Source: Siphonodentalium dalli (lineage: Eukaryota; Mollusca; Scaphopoda; Gadilida; Siphonodentaliidae). Taken from it: a stretch of DNA of 64,000 bases. Where the stretch lies: assembly GCA_032622095.1 (NCBI GenBank), contig CP136063.1, forward strand, positions 116,766,723 through 116,830,722. Direction: 5' to 3'. The notes under the pieces are model-generated. The model was not told the origin of the DNA and did no database searches. It saw nothing but the letters and a program-made list of their open reading frames with translations. A program made the translations under genes and the position numbers. Below, piece after piece: positions 1-11,073 of this stretch. The first letter of the stretch is position 1. Each line of letters opens with the position of its first letter.

Positions 1-1787
1 CAGCTAATTTCGAACTACTACCATGAACCCATTATTCAGTACAATTTAGGAGTTAAATGTCAGTCTTAAGTGGTCAAACCTGTCAAAAACAACAAAGGAA
101 AGACCAAAGATATTGGCAGACTTCTGTCGATCTGTCAGGGCAGATATCTCAAACATTGGTTGTCAGATCTGAATGAAATTTTGAATGGTATAATGGATGG
201 CATTACTATGAGGCCATTCAATGGAGTGTTCAATCTTTTTTTGTTTTTGTTTTTTTGTTGTTCTAGAGTTACATGTAATACACAGTATTCATCTTTGTTT
301 ATCTGGAAATGTCTGTCCAAGCAGATATCTCAACCACTAGTGGTTGACGGATATCAATGAAATTTGGTATGGATGTTCACTACTATGGTGGCAATCAATT
401 AATTGTTCAATCAATTCATTCATCATATAGCCGTCTAATATTTATTACACTCATTAAACAGGGGGTGGCAGGAAGACAGTTTATATTAGACTAAGCTGCC
501 CCCTCTCAATATATCACAATTTGTGATTGTTTATCTTGTTGTTTCTATGTTTATATATGTATGTATATGTGTATATTGGAAATAAATTATCCTATCCTAT
601 CCCATCCTTCATTCATGTTTTCTTTTCTAGAGTTATTTATCTTTGTTCAGTATGAAAATGTTGTTTTCTTTTTCCGTCAGATATCTCAATCATACTTTTT
701 TGGTTTGATTTTACCACTGTGGGGGTATGCCAGCACTGCAGGTGCAACCTCTTGTTTATAAGTTTTGTTACTGCATATTTTTGGGTATCCATGCACCCAT
801 TTGTATTTATTCAAATTGTTTTATTCATTATTTTAGGCTTTGAGGCTTGCTCTTTCAAAGAACTTTTGAAAATACCTGCATATACGTGTAGCACAGCATT
901 TCAGTATATCACAGTTATTTATTTCCATTTATTTTTTCATAGAGAAGATACTTACATAAATAGTATTGAGCTAAATAGATATTCAGGGTTCTGACAAGTA
1001 GAAACACAGTAGTGACACAGTTTTATACTCATATCCCTTATAAAGGTCAAGTATGAGATTATTTGCAGAGCCATGGCGACAGGGAGGGGGTTTGGGGAGG
1101 TGTCTCACTTTGGTCAAAACAGTTGGAAATTTCATAATGGACACAACATTGGTTGGAAATATCACACCAACAATTTGTTGAAAATTTTCTTGTAGTTTGA
1201 TTTTCAAACAATTTATTGTTTTTGGACCAATATTTGGTTGTTTTCCTTCCTTTGGTAATTTTGGACTGAAATGGCCATCGAAAATTTTCCAACCTTGGTG
1301 GGGGGAGGGGTGTCAGGTTGTAAATTTCCAACACTGGGAAAGCTCATGGCCAGTCAAAAACTGCTAGTTAATTTAAGAAAACAATATTATCCTACATTTG
1401 GTAAAAATTGTCACTGGAATTGTCATCAGTTAGAAATTTTCCAACCTAAGTCGGGTGTCAGGTTTGAAATTTCAAACTCTTGCAAGGCTTGAGGCCAGTC
1501 TAGATGCTAGGATTTTGTGATTTTCTTGTTCAGATTTCAAAATTTTCCTACACCGGCCGAACCATGGTCGCTCTGATGTGTCCTGGTCTCTTCCCCGTGG
1601 CCCAATAAAAACTGCTAACGAGTTCAAGAAAACAATGTTTTACTAAATTTGGTCAAAATTGTGGACTCAAATGGTCACCAGTTGGAAAATTTCCAACCTA
1701 TGTATATTATCACCGATCTCCTGTGCAGAGCTGATTTCATAGTATTTTATGACTATTGATTTTTTGTGTAACCATTTTATACTTTAG
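1..1787. repeat. Dispersed repeats, no gene seen
   Basis: AT-rich non-coding sequence, presumably intron 1 of the left integrase copy. Bases ~100-420 are a dispersed repeat ('cagatatctcaa' type). Bases ~1070-1720 are another repeat with motifs such as 'ggaaatttccaac'. It is mirrored at 40600-41250, and a diverged relative lies at 62570-63300. Short open frames here show no family resemblance and no splice-phase support. Confidence 0.6.
440..606 (+). mobile_element. 3' end fragment of a LINE (hairpin plus ATCCT tail)
   Basis: A G-rich/C-rich hairpin (stem GGGGGTGGCAG with CTGCCCCC, 461-515) is followed by 'tgtatattggaaataaa' and a 'tatcctatcctatccca' tail. The 3' end of the long LINE at 17521-20734 has the same layout (hairpin 20603-20647, then 'tgtatattgaaataaa' and ATCCT repeats). 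This is therefore a severely 5'-truncated copy of the same or a sister family. It is present in both arms (mirror at 41692-41860), so it predates the duplication. Confidence 0.75.
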
Positions 1788-1867
1788 GGAGACCAAAGAT
1801 TGGTGTGTCAATCGCACAGATAAAGTTTCTGCAGGAGAAGAACTTCACAGCATCCCAAATTTCAAAG

Positions 1868-2176
1868 GTAATTTAAGTTACAAGTGAAAACTAAAAAATT
1901 CAATGTCAAAAGATACTACAATAACTACAGGTACATTGATCTAATCATATGTGCTCAATAGCATTTTTTTTTAATTTGGTTCAAATATTGATTTTGTATT
2001 AAGGATAATATGAAATTTGAGGGAAACAGAAAATTGACCAATTGAAAAATGGGGGACCTATTTTCTGTTCACCATAAAAACTACATGTATAGGGCGATTG
2101 GAACTACATGTATAAACAGAGTTGAGACAAAACCTTAAAAACAACAATCCATGAGTCTGATGAATAAATTCAATAA
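1868..2176 (+). other. Intron 2 of left integrase copy, unique part
   Basis: Matches the mirror arm (39640-39950) and holds no open frame of note. It ends at 'attcaata', where the left-only insertion begins. Confidence 0.6.
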
Positions 2177-5100
2177 TAAACTAGAGGGTTAAAATTCTGG
2201 CCTGCAGAATTTTGATACTTCCATATAAATTCCCCATCCCCGACCACCATCCATAATTTAATCATCTACCCACCCTATCCAATCCTTACACATAAACCAC
2301 TCCATAACCCTAATATTGGCAGCCAATCCATAATCATAACCATTTCCACAGCCCTATCCACAGCACTTAACTCTAACCCAATAAAATATCCTTACCAAAT
2401 ACATTGCCCTCCTGCAAACCATATTCATAGCCGTACCTTGGACCATTACCAAAACTCTTTCGATGAGCCTAGTCATACATACAAGCGTACCCACAACCAA
2501 ATCCTTTGCATAACTGACACCGTCACAATTTTAACATTAACAATATCCACAATTCTAACCCAATTTATAAACCATATCCTGACCATAACGTTAACATTAA
2601 GCCTAACCCTGATCTACACATATCTATAAGCCTATACTTAATGTATTATATAGTTATCAGGGTATAAAATATTAAATATGAGTCCGGAAATGAGTCTATT
2701 GATTAATATTGATTTCATTTCGAATATCTTCTGGTCTAATAATGTGTGGTTGTTTAGCTAACGAACAATAGTGGTTACTGTTACCAGTGACCAGGTATGT
2801 TCTAAAAATAAATCAATAACTTGTCCCAATTAAACATCTCATTTCATAATAAAATATTCGAAAAAATTCAACATTAGCTGATAGAAGTCTTACTGGACAT
2901 GGATCTTCAATTCATATTTATTATTTTGTACCCACAAACTATTTCAAACTTGTTATTTAAAGAGATAGTCATATTGTTAACCCTTCACATTAATTTTCCT
3001 ATGTGTATACAGTCATCCGGGAGTATTTTTCTGCATGATAAGTGAAAACATGTAATATCTATCGGTCACTTAATCCTGATTAACTAATTGCGCATTCATT
3101 TGAAAAGTAAACAAAAATCATCGAATTTGCACGTGGATAGTTCCGACCACATCCAATTTGCTTTATCTCGATTTCTTCATTTATTTCTTTGCAAGATTTA
3201 CTTGAAGTTGCCAAAAGCCTCGACCAACCGATGCGCGTTCTCCGTTAGACGGATTGCTTTCATACCACAGTCAAACTTCCAGGATGTACCTTAGCGCAAA
3301 TTAAGCAGACATCGATAAGTTGCGTTTGGGTACTATCTATCATATCCACTATTCAAATTTTGTTTATCTCGATGTTTGATTTTTAGACAATTTTCCCCCC
3401 TTTGATTTTCGTTGGAATTTGCAAAAAGTCTGAACCGACCGGAAGCTCACTCGCTGTTTGACAGTTTGCTATTATAGCAGAGCTATCAAACTTTGGGAGC
3501 CTACCTACCCGATACCGCAGTACCTGCTCCTGCATTAACCTTGCTCACCAATTAGCCCGTTTGGATTTGGCGCCAAAAATAGGTAATTTTTCTTGTACAT
3601 GCCGTAGGTCGGTAACGATTGGGAATTAAAAACATGCCAGCGAAAAAATTCAGTCCGCACCACTCTCCCCATTCGGAATATGCAACAAAAATATTATACC
3701 GCTGGACTTGTTTTTTTGTTTTGTTTTGTTTTTGTGCTAAATCTGCCGTTTACATCCGCCACCGGTCAGCCTGGTCTCACCACCCTGGGCCTGGTTTCAC
3801 CACCCCGACCTGGTATCATTACCCAGCATGGTTTCGTCGCCTCCCCGGTTATGCTTCATTCTCTCCCATGCTCCTTCATTAGCCAAATTATTTAATTTTC
3901 GATGGTCTGTAACTTGGACATTTCTCAACCGATTTACAAAATTCTTTCAGGAGGATCATTAGTACACCCTATAGATACACGACAGTAAAAATAGTTGAAA
4001 TCATCGAAAAAAAAATTGGCGAAAATTTTGCCCCCACCCAAAACCCAAAAATATAAGTCCGTCCCTGTTCAAAACTTGTTTTCGTAGCAAGTTGCTAACG
4101 GATAACTACATAAAAGCTCTCAAATATGGATACCGTGCATGTTATAGGCGGTTACATGATATGAAATAAATCGAATTTTGCGAATCATGGGCGACAACTC
4201 TGTAGAAAAAGCGCGGACATAAATTATAATGTATGGATTCAATAGGGAATCCTGAGTTATACATATGGTCCAAATTTGGAGTCTCTGCTGCTCATACTTT
4301 TCGAGATACAGCAACCCCATTTTTTCACAAAAATGGAGATAACTGTAAACCAAACGCGGACAACATCCTATATAATCTTATTAGTTAGAAATAGTATAGG
4401 TCTATATGCATACGAAATTTAAGCTCCCTATCTCTTGTACTTCCGGAGATATAAGAGTTGAAAAATTGCTTAGAATAATAATAATAGAGGAGAAAAATAA
4501 AAAATTGAATAACAATATACTTCCATATTAAAATATGGAAGTATAATAAGGGATTCGCACGGAATTGATTGGTATGTCGATAGTATGGTTTATTGACATT
4601 TCTGTGTTCAGTTGGAACGTTCTGGTGTGACCCCCACCCTTGCCTCGGAATTAGGTGATGCGGGTAGAAAAGTCGCCATATCTCGGCCAATCTTCGAGAT
4701 ATCGAGCTAATTTTTGCGTCATTGTGTTCGCATTTGATGCCCCTTTAATATTTAGTAGGTTCTAGTAAGATATTGTGGCTATATTATACTATATAGACCT
4801 ATATTAATGCTGTTCAGTACATACATTTCGATTATATCTGGCTTCCATCGACATAATAAGGCAAGTCGGTAATCGTTTAAAAGTATTATAAATTCCCCAT
4901 CGAATGACACTAAACAATTGACGATTGGTTGAAGGAATTTGAATTCATAGTGCATCTTCTGTAAACTTGAAAAAAATGAAGGGGCCACAATTTCTACATT
5001 TTTCAACCGATTCACAAAATTCACTCATAATGTCACTCGGTACATCTTGTAGATACTTCACAACAATTTTGGTTCAAATCGGAGACCAAAAAAATATGAC

Positions 5101-5911
5101 AATTTTTGCCCCCTCCCTAATATGGACCAATGTTTTTGGATCTTCGTCAAAATTGCACCATTTCGTCTTCTTTCTATGAATAACACGCTCACATAAACCA
5201 AATCCAGTTCGCGTGCGTCGTCTAGGAGGAGTTTTGTCCACAAGCACTTTCCCCTCAATCGATGTATGAATACAATTTTCGATGGTCTGTAACTTGGACA
5301 TTTCTCAACCGATTTACAAAATTCTTCCAGGAGGATCATTAGTACACCCTATAGATATACGACAGTAAAAATAGTTGAAATCATCGAAAACAAAATTGGC
5401 GAAAATTTTGCCCCCACCCAAAACCCAAAAATATAAGTCCGTCCCTGTTCAAAACTTGTTTTCGTAGCAAGTTGCTAACGGATAACTACATAAAAGCTCT
5501 CAAATATGGATACCGTGCATGTTATAGGCGGTTACATGATATGAAATAAATCGAATTTTGCGAATCATGGGCGACAACTCTGTAGAAAAAGCGCGTATGG
5601 ATTCAATAGGGAATCCTGAGTTCTACATATGGTCCAAATTTGGAGTCTCTGCTGGTCATACTTTTCGAGATACAGCAACCCCATTTTTTCACAAAAATGG
5701 AGATAACTCTGTAAACCAAACGCGGACAACATCCTATATAATCTTATTAGTTAGAAATAGTATAGGTCAATATGCATACGAAATTTAAGCTCCCTATCTC
5801 TTGTACTTCCGGAGATATAAGAGTTGAAAAATTGCTTAGAATAATAATAATAGAGGAGAAAAATAAAAAATTGAATAACAATATACTTCCATATTAAAAT
5901 ATGGATGTATA
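2177..5911. mobile_element. Left-arm-only insertion of ~3.7 kb, unclassified
   Basis: The mirror arm reads straight from 'attcaatatt' to 'aaataaattgtcttt' (near 39640-39660), so this block is an insertion in intron 2 or was lost on the right. It contains a C/A-rich stretch (2220-2640) and a segment (2640-3000) related to 21080-21840. It also has two direct copies of a ~650-bp sequence (3897-4555 and 5277-5911), each ending in a small inverted repeat (ATACTTCCATATT with its complement). No transposase or reverse transcriptase was recognised. It is probably a composite of several nested repeats. Confidence 0.6.
3897..4555 (+). repeat. ~650-bp direct repeat, first copy
   Basis: Begins 'gatggtctgtaacttggaca' and ends with the inverted repeat around 'atacttccatattaaaatat'. 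It is nearly identical to 5280-5911 and 6603-7234, with small indels (for example an extra 'gacataaattataat' near 4215). Function is unknown; its short open frames are not supported. Confidence 0.7.
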
Positions 5912-7801
5912 ATAAATTGTCTTTTTCAGAGAAGTTCTGAGTTATAGGAAAAGGCCATAAATGCAGGAGATGATCTAAGGTGCCACAGCTAATTCTGGGT
6001 CATGGGTGGAGGGGGGGGGCAGAACCTAGGCCTAAGATGCTCACATCTGTGAATGGATCACCATGGAAATTTAAGGGGACCATATCATTTCCATTGACCC
6101 AAAATCCCCTGCAAATGCAAGTTGGTTTAGGCTGGTCTAAAATTTTGTGTGGAATGTAATTCCACTTGCGTGGAATGTGATTCCTCACCTGAAAATGTCA
6201 GACAACACAATTACAACATATTTCTAGTGGGCAGATTACATAAGTATTTCATGCTCAATTTCAACAATATTGTTGTCAGTGATTATACTCTGATCATCCC
6301 TCACAAATTAAGAATAATGTTTAAACCTATACTTTCAAATTTAATGGAGAAAATACATTAAATGATTTATTAGTTTTTTGTAGCAACTCTGTTATTTAAT
6401 ATTGTCAAGGACATAGATCATATTTGAAATAGTTCCGGTCTTTATGGTCACCATTGTATTTATTCATAAAACCTTTTGCACCATTTCGTCTTCTTTCTAT
6501 GAATAACACGCTCACATAAACCAAATCCAGTTCGCGTGCGTCGTCTAGGAGGAGTTTTGTCCACAAGCACTTTCCCCTCAATCGATGTATGAATACAATT
6601 TTCGATGGTCTGTAACTTGGACATTTCTCAACCGATTTACAAAATTCTTCCAGGAGGATCATTAGTACACCCTATAGATATACGACAGTAAAAATAGTTG
6701 AAATCATCGAAAACAAAATTGGCGAAAATTTTGCCCCCACCCAAAACCCAAAAATATAAGTCCGTCCCTGTTCAAAACTTGTTTTCGTAGCAAGTTGCTA
6801 ACGGATAACTACATAAAAGCTCTCAAATATGGATACCGTGCATGTTATAGGCGGTTACATGATATGAAATAAATCGAATTTTGCGAATCATGGGCGACAA
6901 CTCTGTAGAAAAAGCGCGTATGGATTCAATAGGGAATCCTGAGTTCTACATATGGTCCAAATTTGGAGTCTCTGCTGGTCATACTTTTCGAGATACAGCA
7001 ACCCCATTTTTTCACAAAAATGGAGATAACTCTGTAAACCAAACGCGGACAACATCCTATATAATCTTATTAGTTAGAAATAGTATAGGTCAATATGCAT
7101 ACGAAATTTAAGCTCCCTATCTCTTGTACTTCCGGAGATATAAGAGTTGAAAAATTGCTTAGAATAATAATAATAGAGGAGAAAAATAAAAAATTGAATA
7201 ACAATATACTTCCATATTAAAATATGGATGTATAATAAATTGTCTTTTTCAGAGAAGTTCTGAGTTATAGGAAAAGGCCATAAATGCAGGAGATGATCTA
7301 AGGTGCCACAGCTAATTCTGGGTCATGGGTGGAGGGGGGGGGGGGCAGAACCTAGGCCTAAGATGCTCACATCTGTGAATGGATCACCATGGAAATTTAA
7401 GGGGACCATATCATTTCCATTGACCCAAAATCCCCTGCAAATGCAAGTTGGTTTAGGCTGGTCTAAAATTTTGTGTGGAATGTAATTCCACTTGCGTGGA
7501 ATGTGATTCCTCACCTGAAAATGTCAGACAACACAATTACAACATATTTCTAGTGGGCAGATTACATAAGTATTTCATGCTCAATTTCAACAATATTGTT
7601 GTCAGTGATTATACTCTGATCATCCCTCACAAATTAAGAATAATGTTTAAACCTATACTTTCAAATTTAATGGAGAAAATACATTAAATGATTTATTAGT
7701 TTTTTGTAGCAACTCTGTTATTTAATATTGTCAAGGACATAGATCATATTTGAAATAGTTCCGGTCTTTATGGTCACCATTGTATTTATTCATAAAACCT
7801 T
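5156..7801 (+). repeat. Recent 1.32-kb tandem duplication
   Basis: Unit 1 is 5156-6478 and unit 2 is 6479-7801. They start at the same 'gcaccatttcgtcttctt' and are essentially identical, apart from a poly-G tract length difference near 6010 and 7335. The unit spans the 3' part of the 2177-5911 insertion and the adjoining intron 2 sequence, but no exon. The mirror arm has neither the insertion nor the duplication. The duplication is therefore younger than both the insertion and the arm split, and very recent. Confidence 0.85.
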
Positions 7802-7976
7802 TTTCTCTTCTGTATAAAGGTTTTGGGCTGTAGCCGAAGTCATGTTTACAACACCCTTTATGCCAAAGGAGGAAAGCAGAGAGACAAATATTCAAATATT
7901 TCAGACACAGATTTGGACCAGATTGTTACAACTTTACATGAGAAGCATCCAAATGCTGGAGTAAAGGTAAGACTAA

Positions 7977-9251
7977 GGGTGGATACACACATGCATGTAA
8001 TGTCTGTATGTAAAATACATGTATTTTACATGGCCACACCAATAATTGACAAAATTAATCACCTGCGCGCGAGGGGTCAATTTCACCAGTGAGTAGTTAT
8101 AAGCCATTATCAAACAAACTGCCATCAAAAAATTTCAGGCCAATCATAAACATGTCTTCTTCCATGGATGCCGAAATGGGTAATTCTTGTCTGATATATA
8201 TTGCTGTTTTTCACGAGTTATAATTCATTTCGAAAAGTGGATTAGAGCCGGTCGATTTTATACTTGATTTGTTTCTGTCATTTCTTGGAAACAGGGTTAT
8301 CCAAAACAAAAATAAAATATGCAGAATTCTTTTATATGATGATACCGGCTTGTTGAGATTTCTCTAATAATTTGAGAGCGAGCTCATGTGATAACATTAA
8401 TTCAATTGGGATTGCAAATATTCATTATAGCGCCAAAAAATAATGCAGGTACAGCGTTGAAATTAAAAAGAGTGACAACCATAATCCATGATTGGGGGAG
8501 GGGCTGGTTCTCGAAAGCTTCCAATAACTAAGGGAGTTAATTCAATGTATCAGCCGCGATTATCTGGGCAAAAATTACAATATAGTGTTTTACTTAAATA
8601 TTCCATAGTTGTAAATTTTGCGTATACATGTATAACTGTATAACACAAGAGAGGAAAGGTGACGTAGTTGGGAACTCGTAGCTAGGCAACCCTTTCGCCG
8701 AATGAAGACAAACAGCAACACCATGCATTCAAATTTAAAGCTGTATAATATGTTAATAATTATATGAATAGCATAAATTGCTGCATATTAGATTAATCAC
8801 TCGTAGAAAACAGACACGACAGACATGACAACGATATTTATAAAGCAGGGTGTCAGGACTCAGGGTGCTGCATGCACACCCCCCGTCGAGGAAATATGCA
8901 ATGGTGAATTCGGTAGCTTCTGGGATAATATAGCTCCCCGTGCATGTTGGGGGTCATAGCCCCATGCGTTGGGGAAGAGACCATCACTGGTATTAACATC
9001 AATAGAAGACTGACAATGATATAAACAGAACGTCGACCATTTGAGTTATCGCGCGAATAATTATTTTAAGCGGCCTGACGACTTTGTCCCAGTCAACGGC
9101 TCTTCAGCGGTTCAGAGTTTAACTCACTGTGGTCAAACACAGTCGCAATGATTGGGTTGTCAGCGGACACATATTACACGGTGTGTATGATCCATGTAAA
9201 ACTCCAAATACACGATATTTACAGAGATTACATGCATGTGTGTATCCACCC
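7977..9251. mobile_element. Non-autonomous DNA element with ~30-bp TIRs and TAA target duplication
   Basis: The ends are perfect inverted repeats over the first 26 bases, starting GGGTGGATACACACATGCAT. It is flanked by TAA (7974-7976 and 9252-9254). The mirror arm has the empty site 'gactaacgatatt' with a single TAA. A 3-bp TAA/TTA duplication is typical of PIF/Harbinger elements. No transposase frame is visible in its 1275 bp, so it is MITE-like. It sits in intron 3 of the left integrase copy and is absent from the right arm. Confidence 0.85.
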
Positions 9252-9389
9252 TAACAATATTAAACTGATGTGAAACAATCCGATGGGGTGGTCAAATAGA
9301 AATGGAGAATAATCATGCTCAAAGTACCGGTCGTTATTTTTACAAATATTATATCCAAATTGACAACACAATCCATCATTCTTATACAT

Positions 9390-9960
9390 TAATTAATTGC
9401 AGTGACTGTCGATGGCAAAATCGTTTTTGTTAGTTGAGTGAGCATAGTTCAGACGATGTTTTCAGTGGAGTGGTATTGATTTGCTTCAAGTTGAGATTTT
9501 GGCGATGTTACATTCCACCAATTGGCATAGTGCATAAATACTTATCAGTTTCATTCCATGCACCCAAACAAGTCCAAAATAACTTACAATGGATTAAATA
9601 AATTCAATATTGCAAACCAACCTACATGTTATAAATGACTTCTACAATCAATTGTCAAACCTGTCTTTATTTCAATTTCAATATAGAGTGCACTTGGCAA
9701 ATGCAACAGAATTGTGTGACTTCTAGAAACTGGTCCCAGAATTAAAAACTTTTTATTTGATTAATCCCTGCATGTCAAGCAAGTGAGTCACTGGATTGAA
9801 TGTTTAATGTTGTGGAACGGCTATTCTGTGGCTAGCATGAAAATAAGATCATCACCTTATTTTACCGCCAGCAGCAGAATAACCTACTAGGTTAATCTAC
9901 TGTAAAAGTGAAATCACCGAAACTGCATCTTCTTAATATGTCATCGGAGTCACTACATTG
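9390..9960 (+). repeat. Dispersed repeat, copy A
   Basis: Starts near 'ttaattgcagtgactgtcgatggcaaaat' and runs through 'gttcagacgatgttttc' and 'ggcgatgttacattcc'. A second member lies at about 15709-16000 in the same arm. Bases 9491-9949 are missing from the mirror arm. Because the second member continues across that point, the right arm has most likely lost them. Confidence 0.6.
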
Positions 9961-10970
9961 TACATCCAGAGAGCTTTTGTTGTTTTTTTTTACTAGTATT
10001 ACAAGTTAAATTTTTGCAGTTTTTTAATGAAAGAGTGAAGTGTTTTAAAGTGAATTATTGCAGTGATTATACGTACAAAATACTTAGATATTATTATGAT
10101 AATGCATGGGTCTCTGCTTGGCTTTTCAAATTTGTGGACATTGTCGCCTTATTGTGCCACTAGCATCAGCCTTAATTTCAACCCTTTCTATACTCAGTTG
10201 ACGCTCCCACTCAGTATTAAAAGTCAGTGGAATGGTCAATTGTTCATTTTGAAGTATGTTCAGGTTATAAATAGAAGAACAGAAGGATTCATATTCATTG
10301 CTGGAAAATGTTCAGATAATAAGTTTAACAAAACAGCCAATTGTCGTTAACTACTCATCAATGAGATTTTAGTATATAAATGGTTAAGGGAGAAATATGA
10401 AATAATTCCCTTCAATTACAGATGATGGCATATTTAATGACAAGTGGTTTCAATGTTCAAAGAGAAAGAGTAAGGCAATCACTCAGGAGAATAGATCCTG
10501 CATCGGTAGCATCTCGCTGGTCCAGAACAGTTGTCAGACGACGCTACTTTGTACCCCATCAAAATAGCTTGTGGCACATGGATGGTCACATGAAGCTTGT
10601 TCGGTAAGTAAACTGCAATGTCCCATACTATCTGCATACTAGTTAATACTCATATTAATTAAAATCCTTATTATCTGGTTCATTCCACTATATGATATAT
10701 GGTTTTACCCAGAACTAACTTCAACAGAATTTTTCATGTTTAAAGTTTTTATCAATATGCTTCCCCCTACCAAATTTTACCAGTGTTCAAATTTGGAGTT
10801 ACCATACCACTCCTTATTGTGCAAATGGGGCATTAAATATCTGTCATTTGATTACAGATACCATCAATCAATTTATAATGGCATCATAAAACTTTCATCT
10901 TGATAAGTATCGACTATTAGACTTCATATAGGACATTTTCACTGAGCCATTTGACCCATGCATTAATGAT

Positions 10971-11073
10971 CTAAGTAATGGACTCCTTAACCACAGCAGA
11001 ATTATGGGTAACTTTTCAGGATTTAGTCGGCTTTTTGCCATTCATCGGAAAGCTTAAGGAGTCCATTACTTAG
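10971..11073. mobile_element. Palindromic MITE in intron 4 (left)
   Basis: Terminal inverted repeats CTAAGTAATGGACTCCTTAA, then internal sequence with 'cagaattatgggtaac' and 'ccattcatcgg'. Mirrored at 37585-37695. A third, longer family member with ~100-bp arms is at 56838-57052. Confidence 0.75.

Noticed and set aside
3897-5911. LTR retrotransposon with 650-bp LTRs
   Set aside because: The ~720 bp between the direct repeats has no primer-binding site, gag or pol. The repeats end in small inverted repeats rather than TG...CA, and a third copy arises from tandem duplication.
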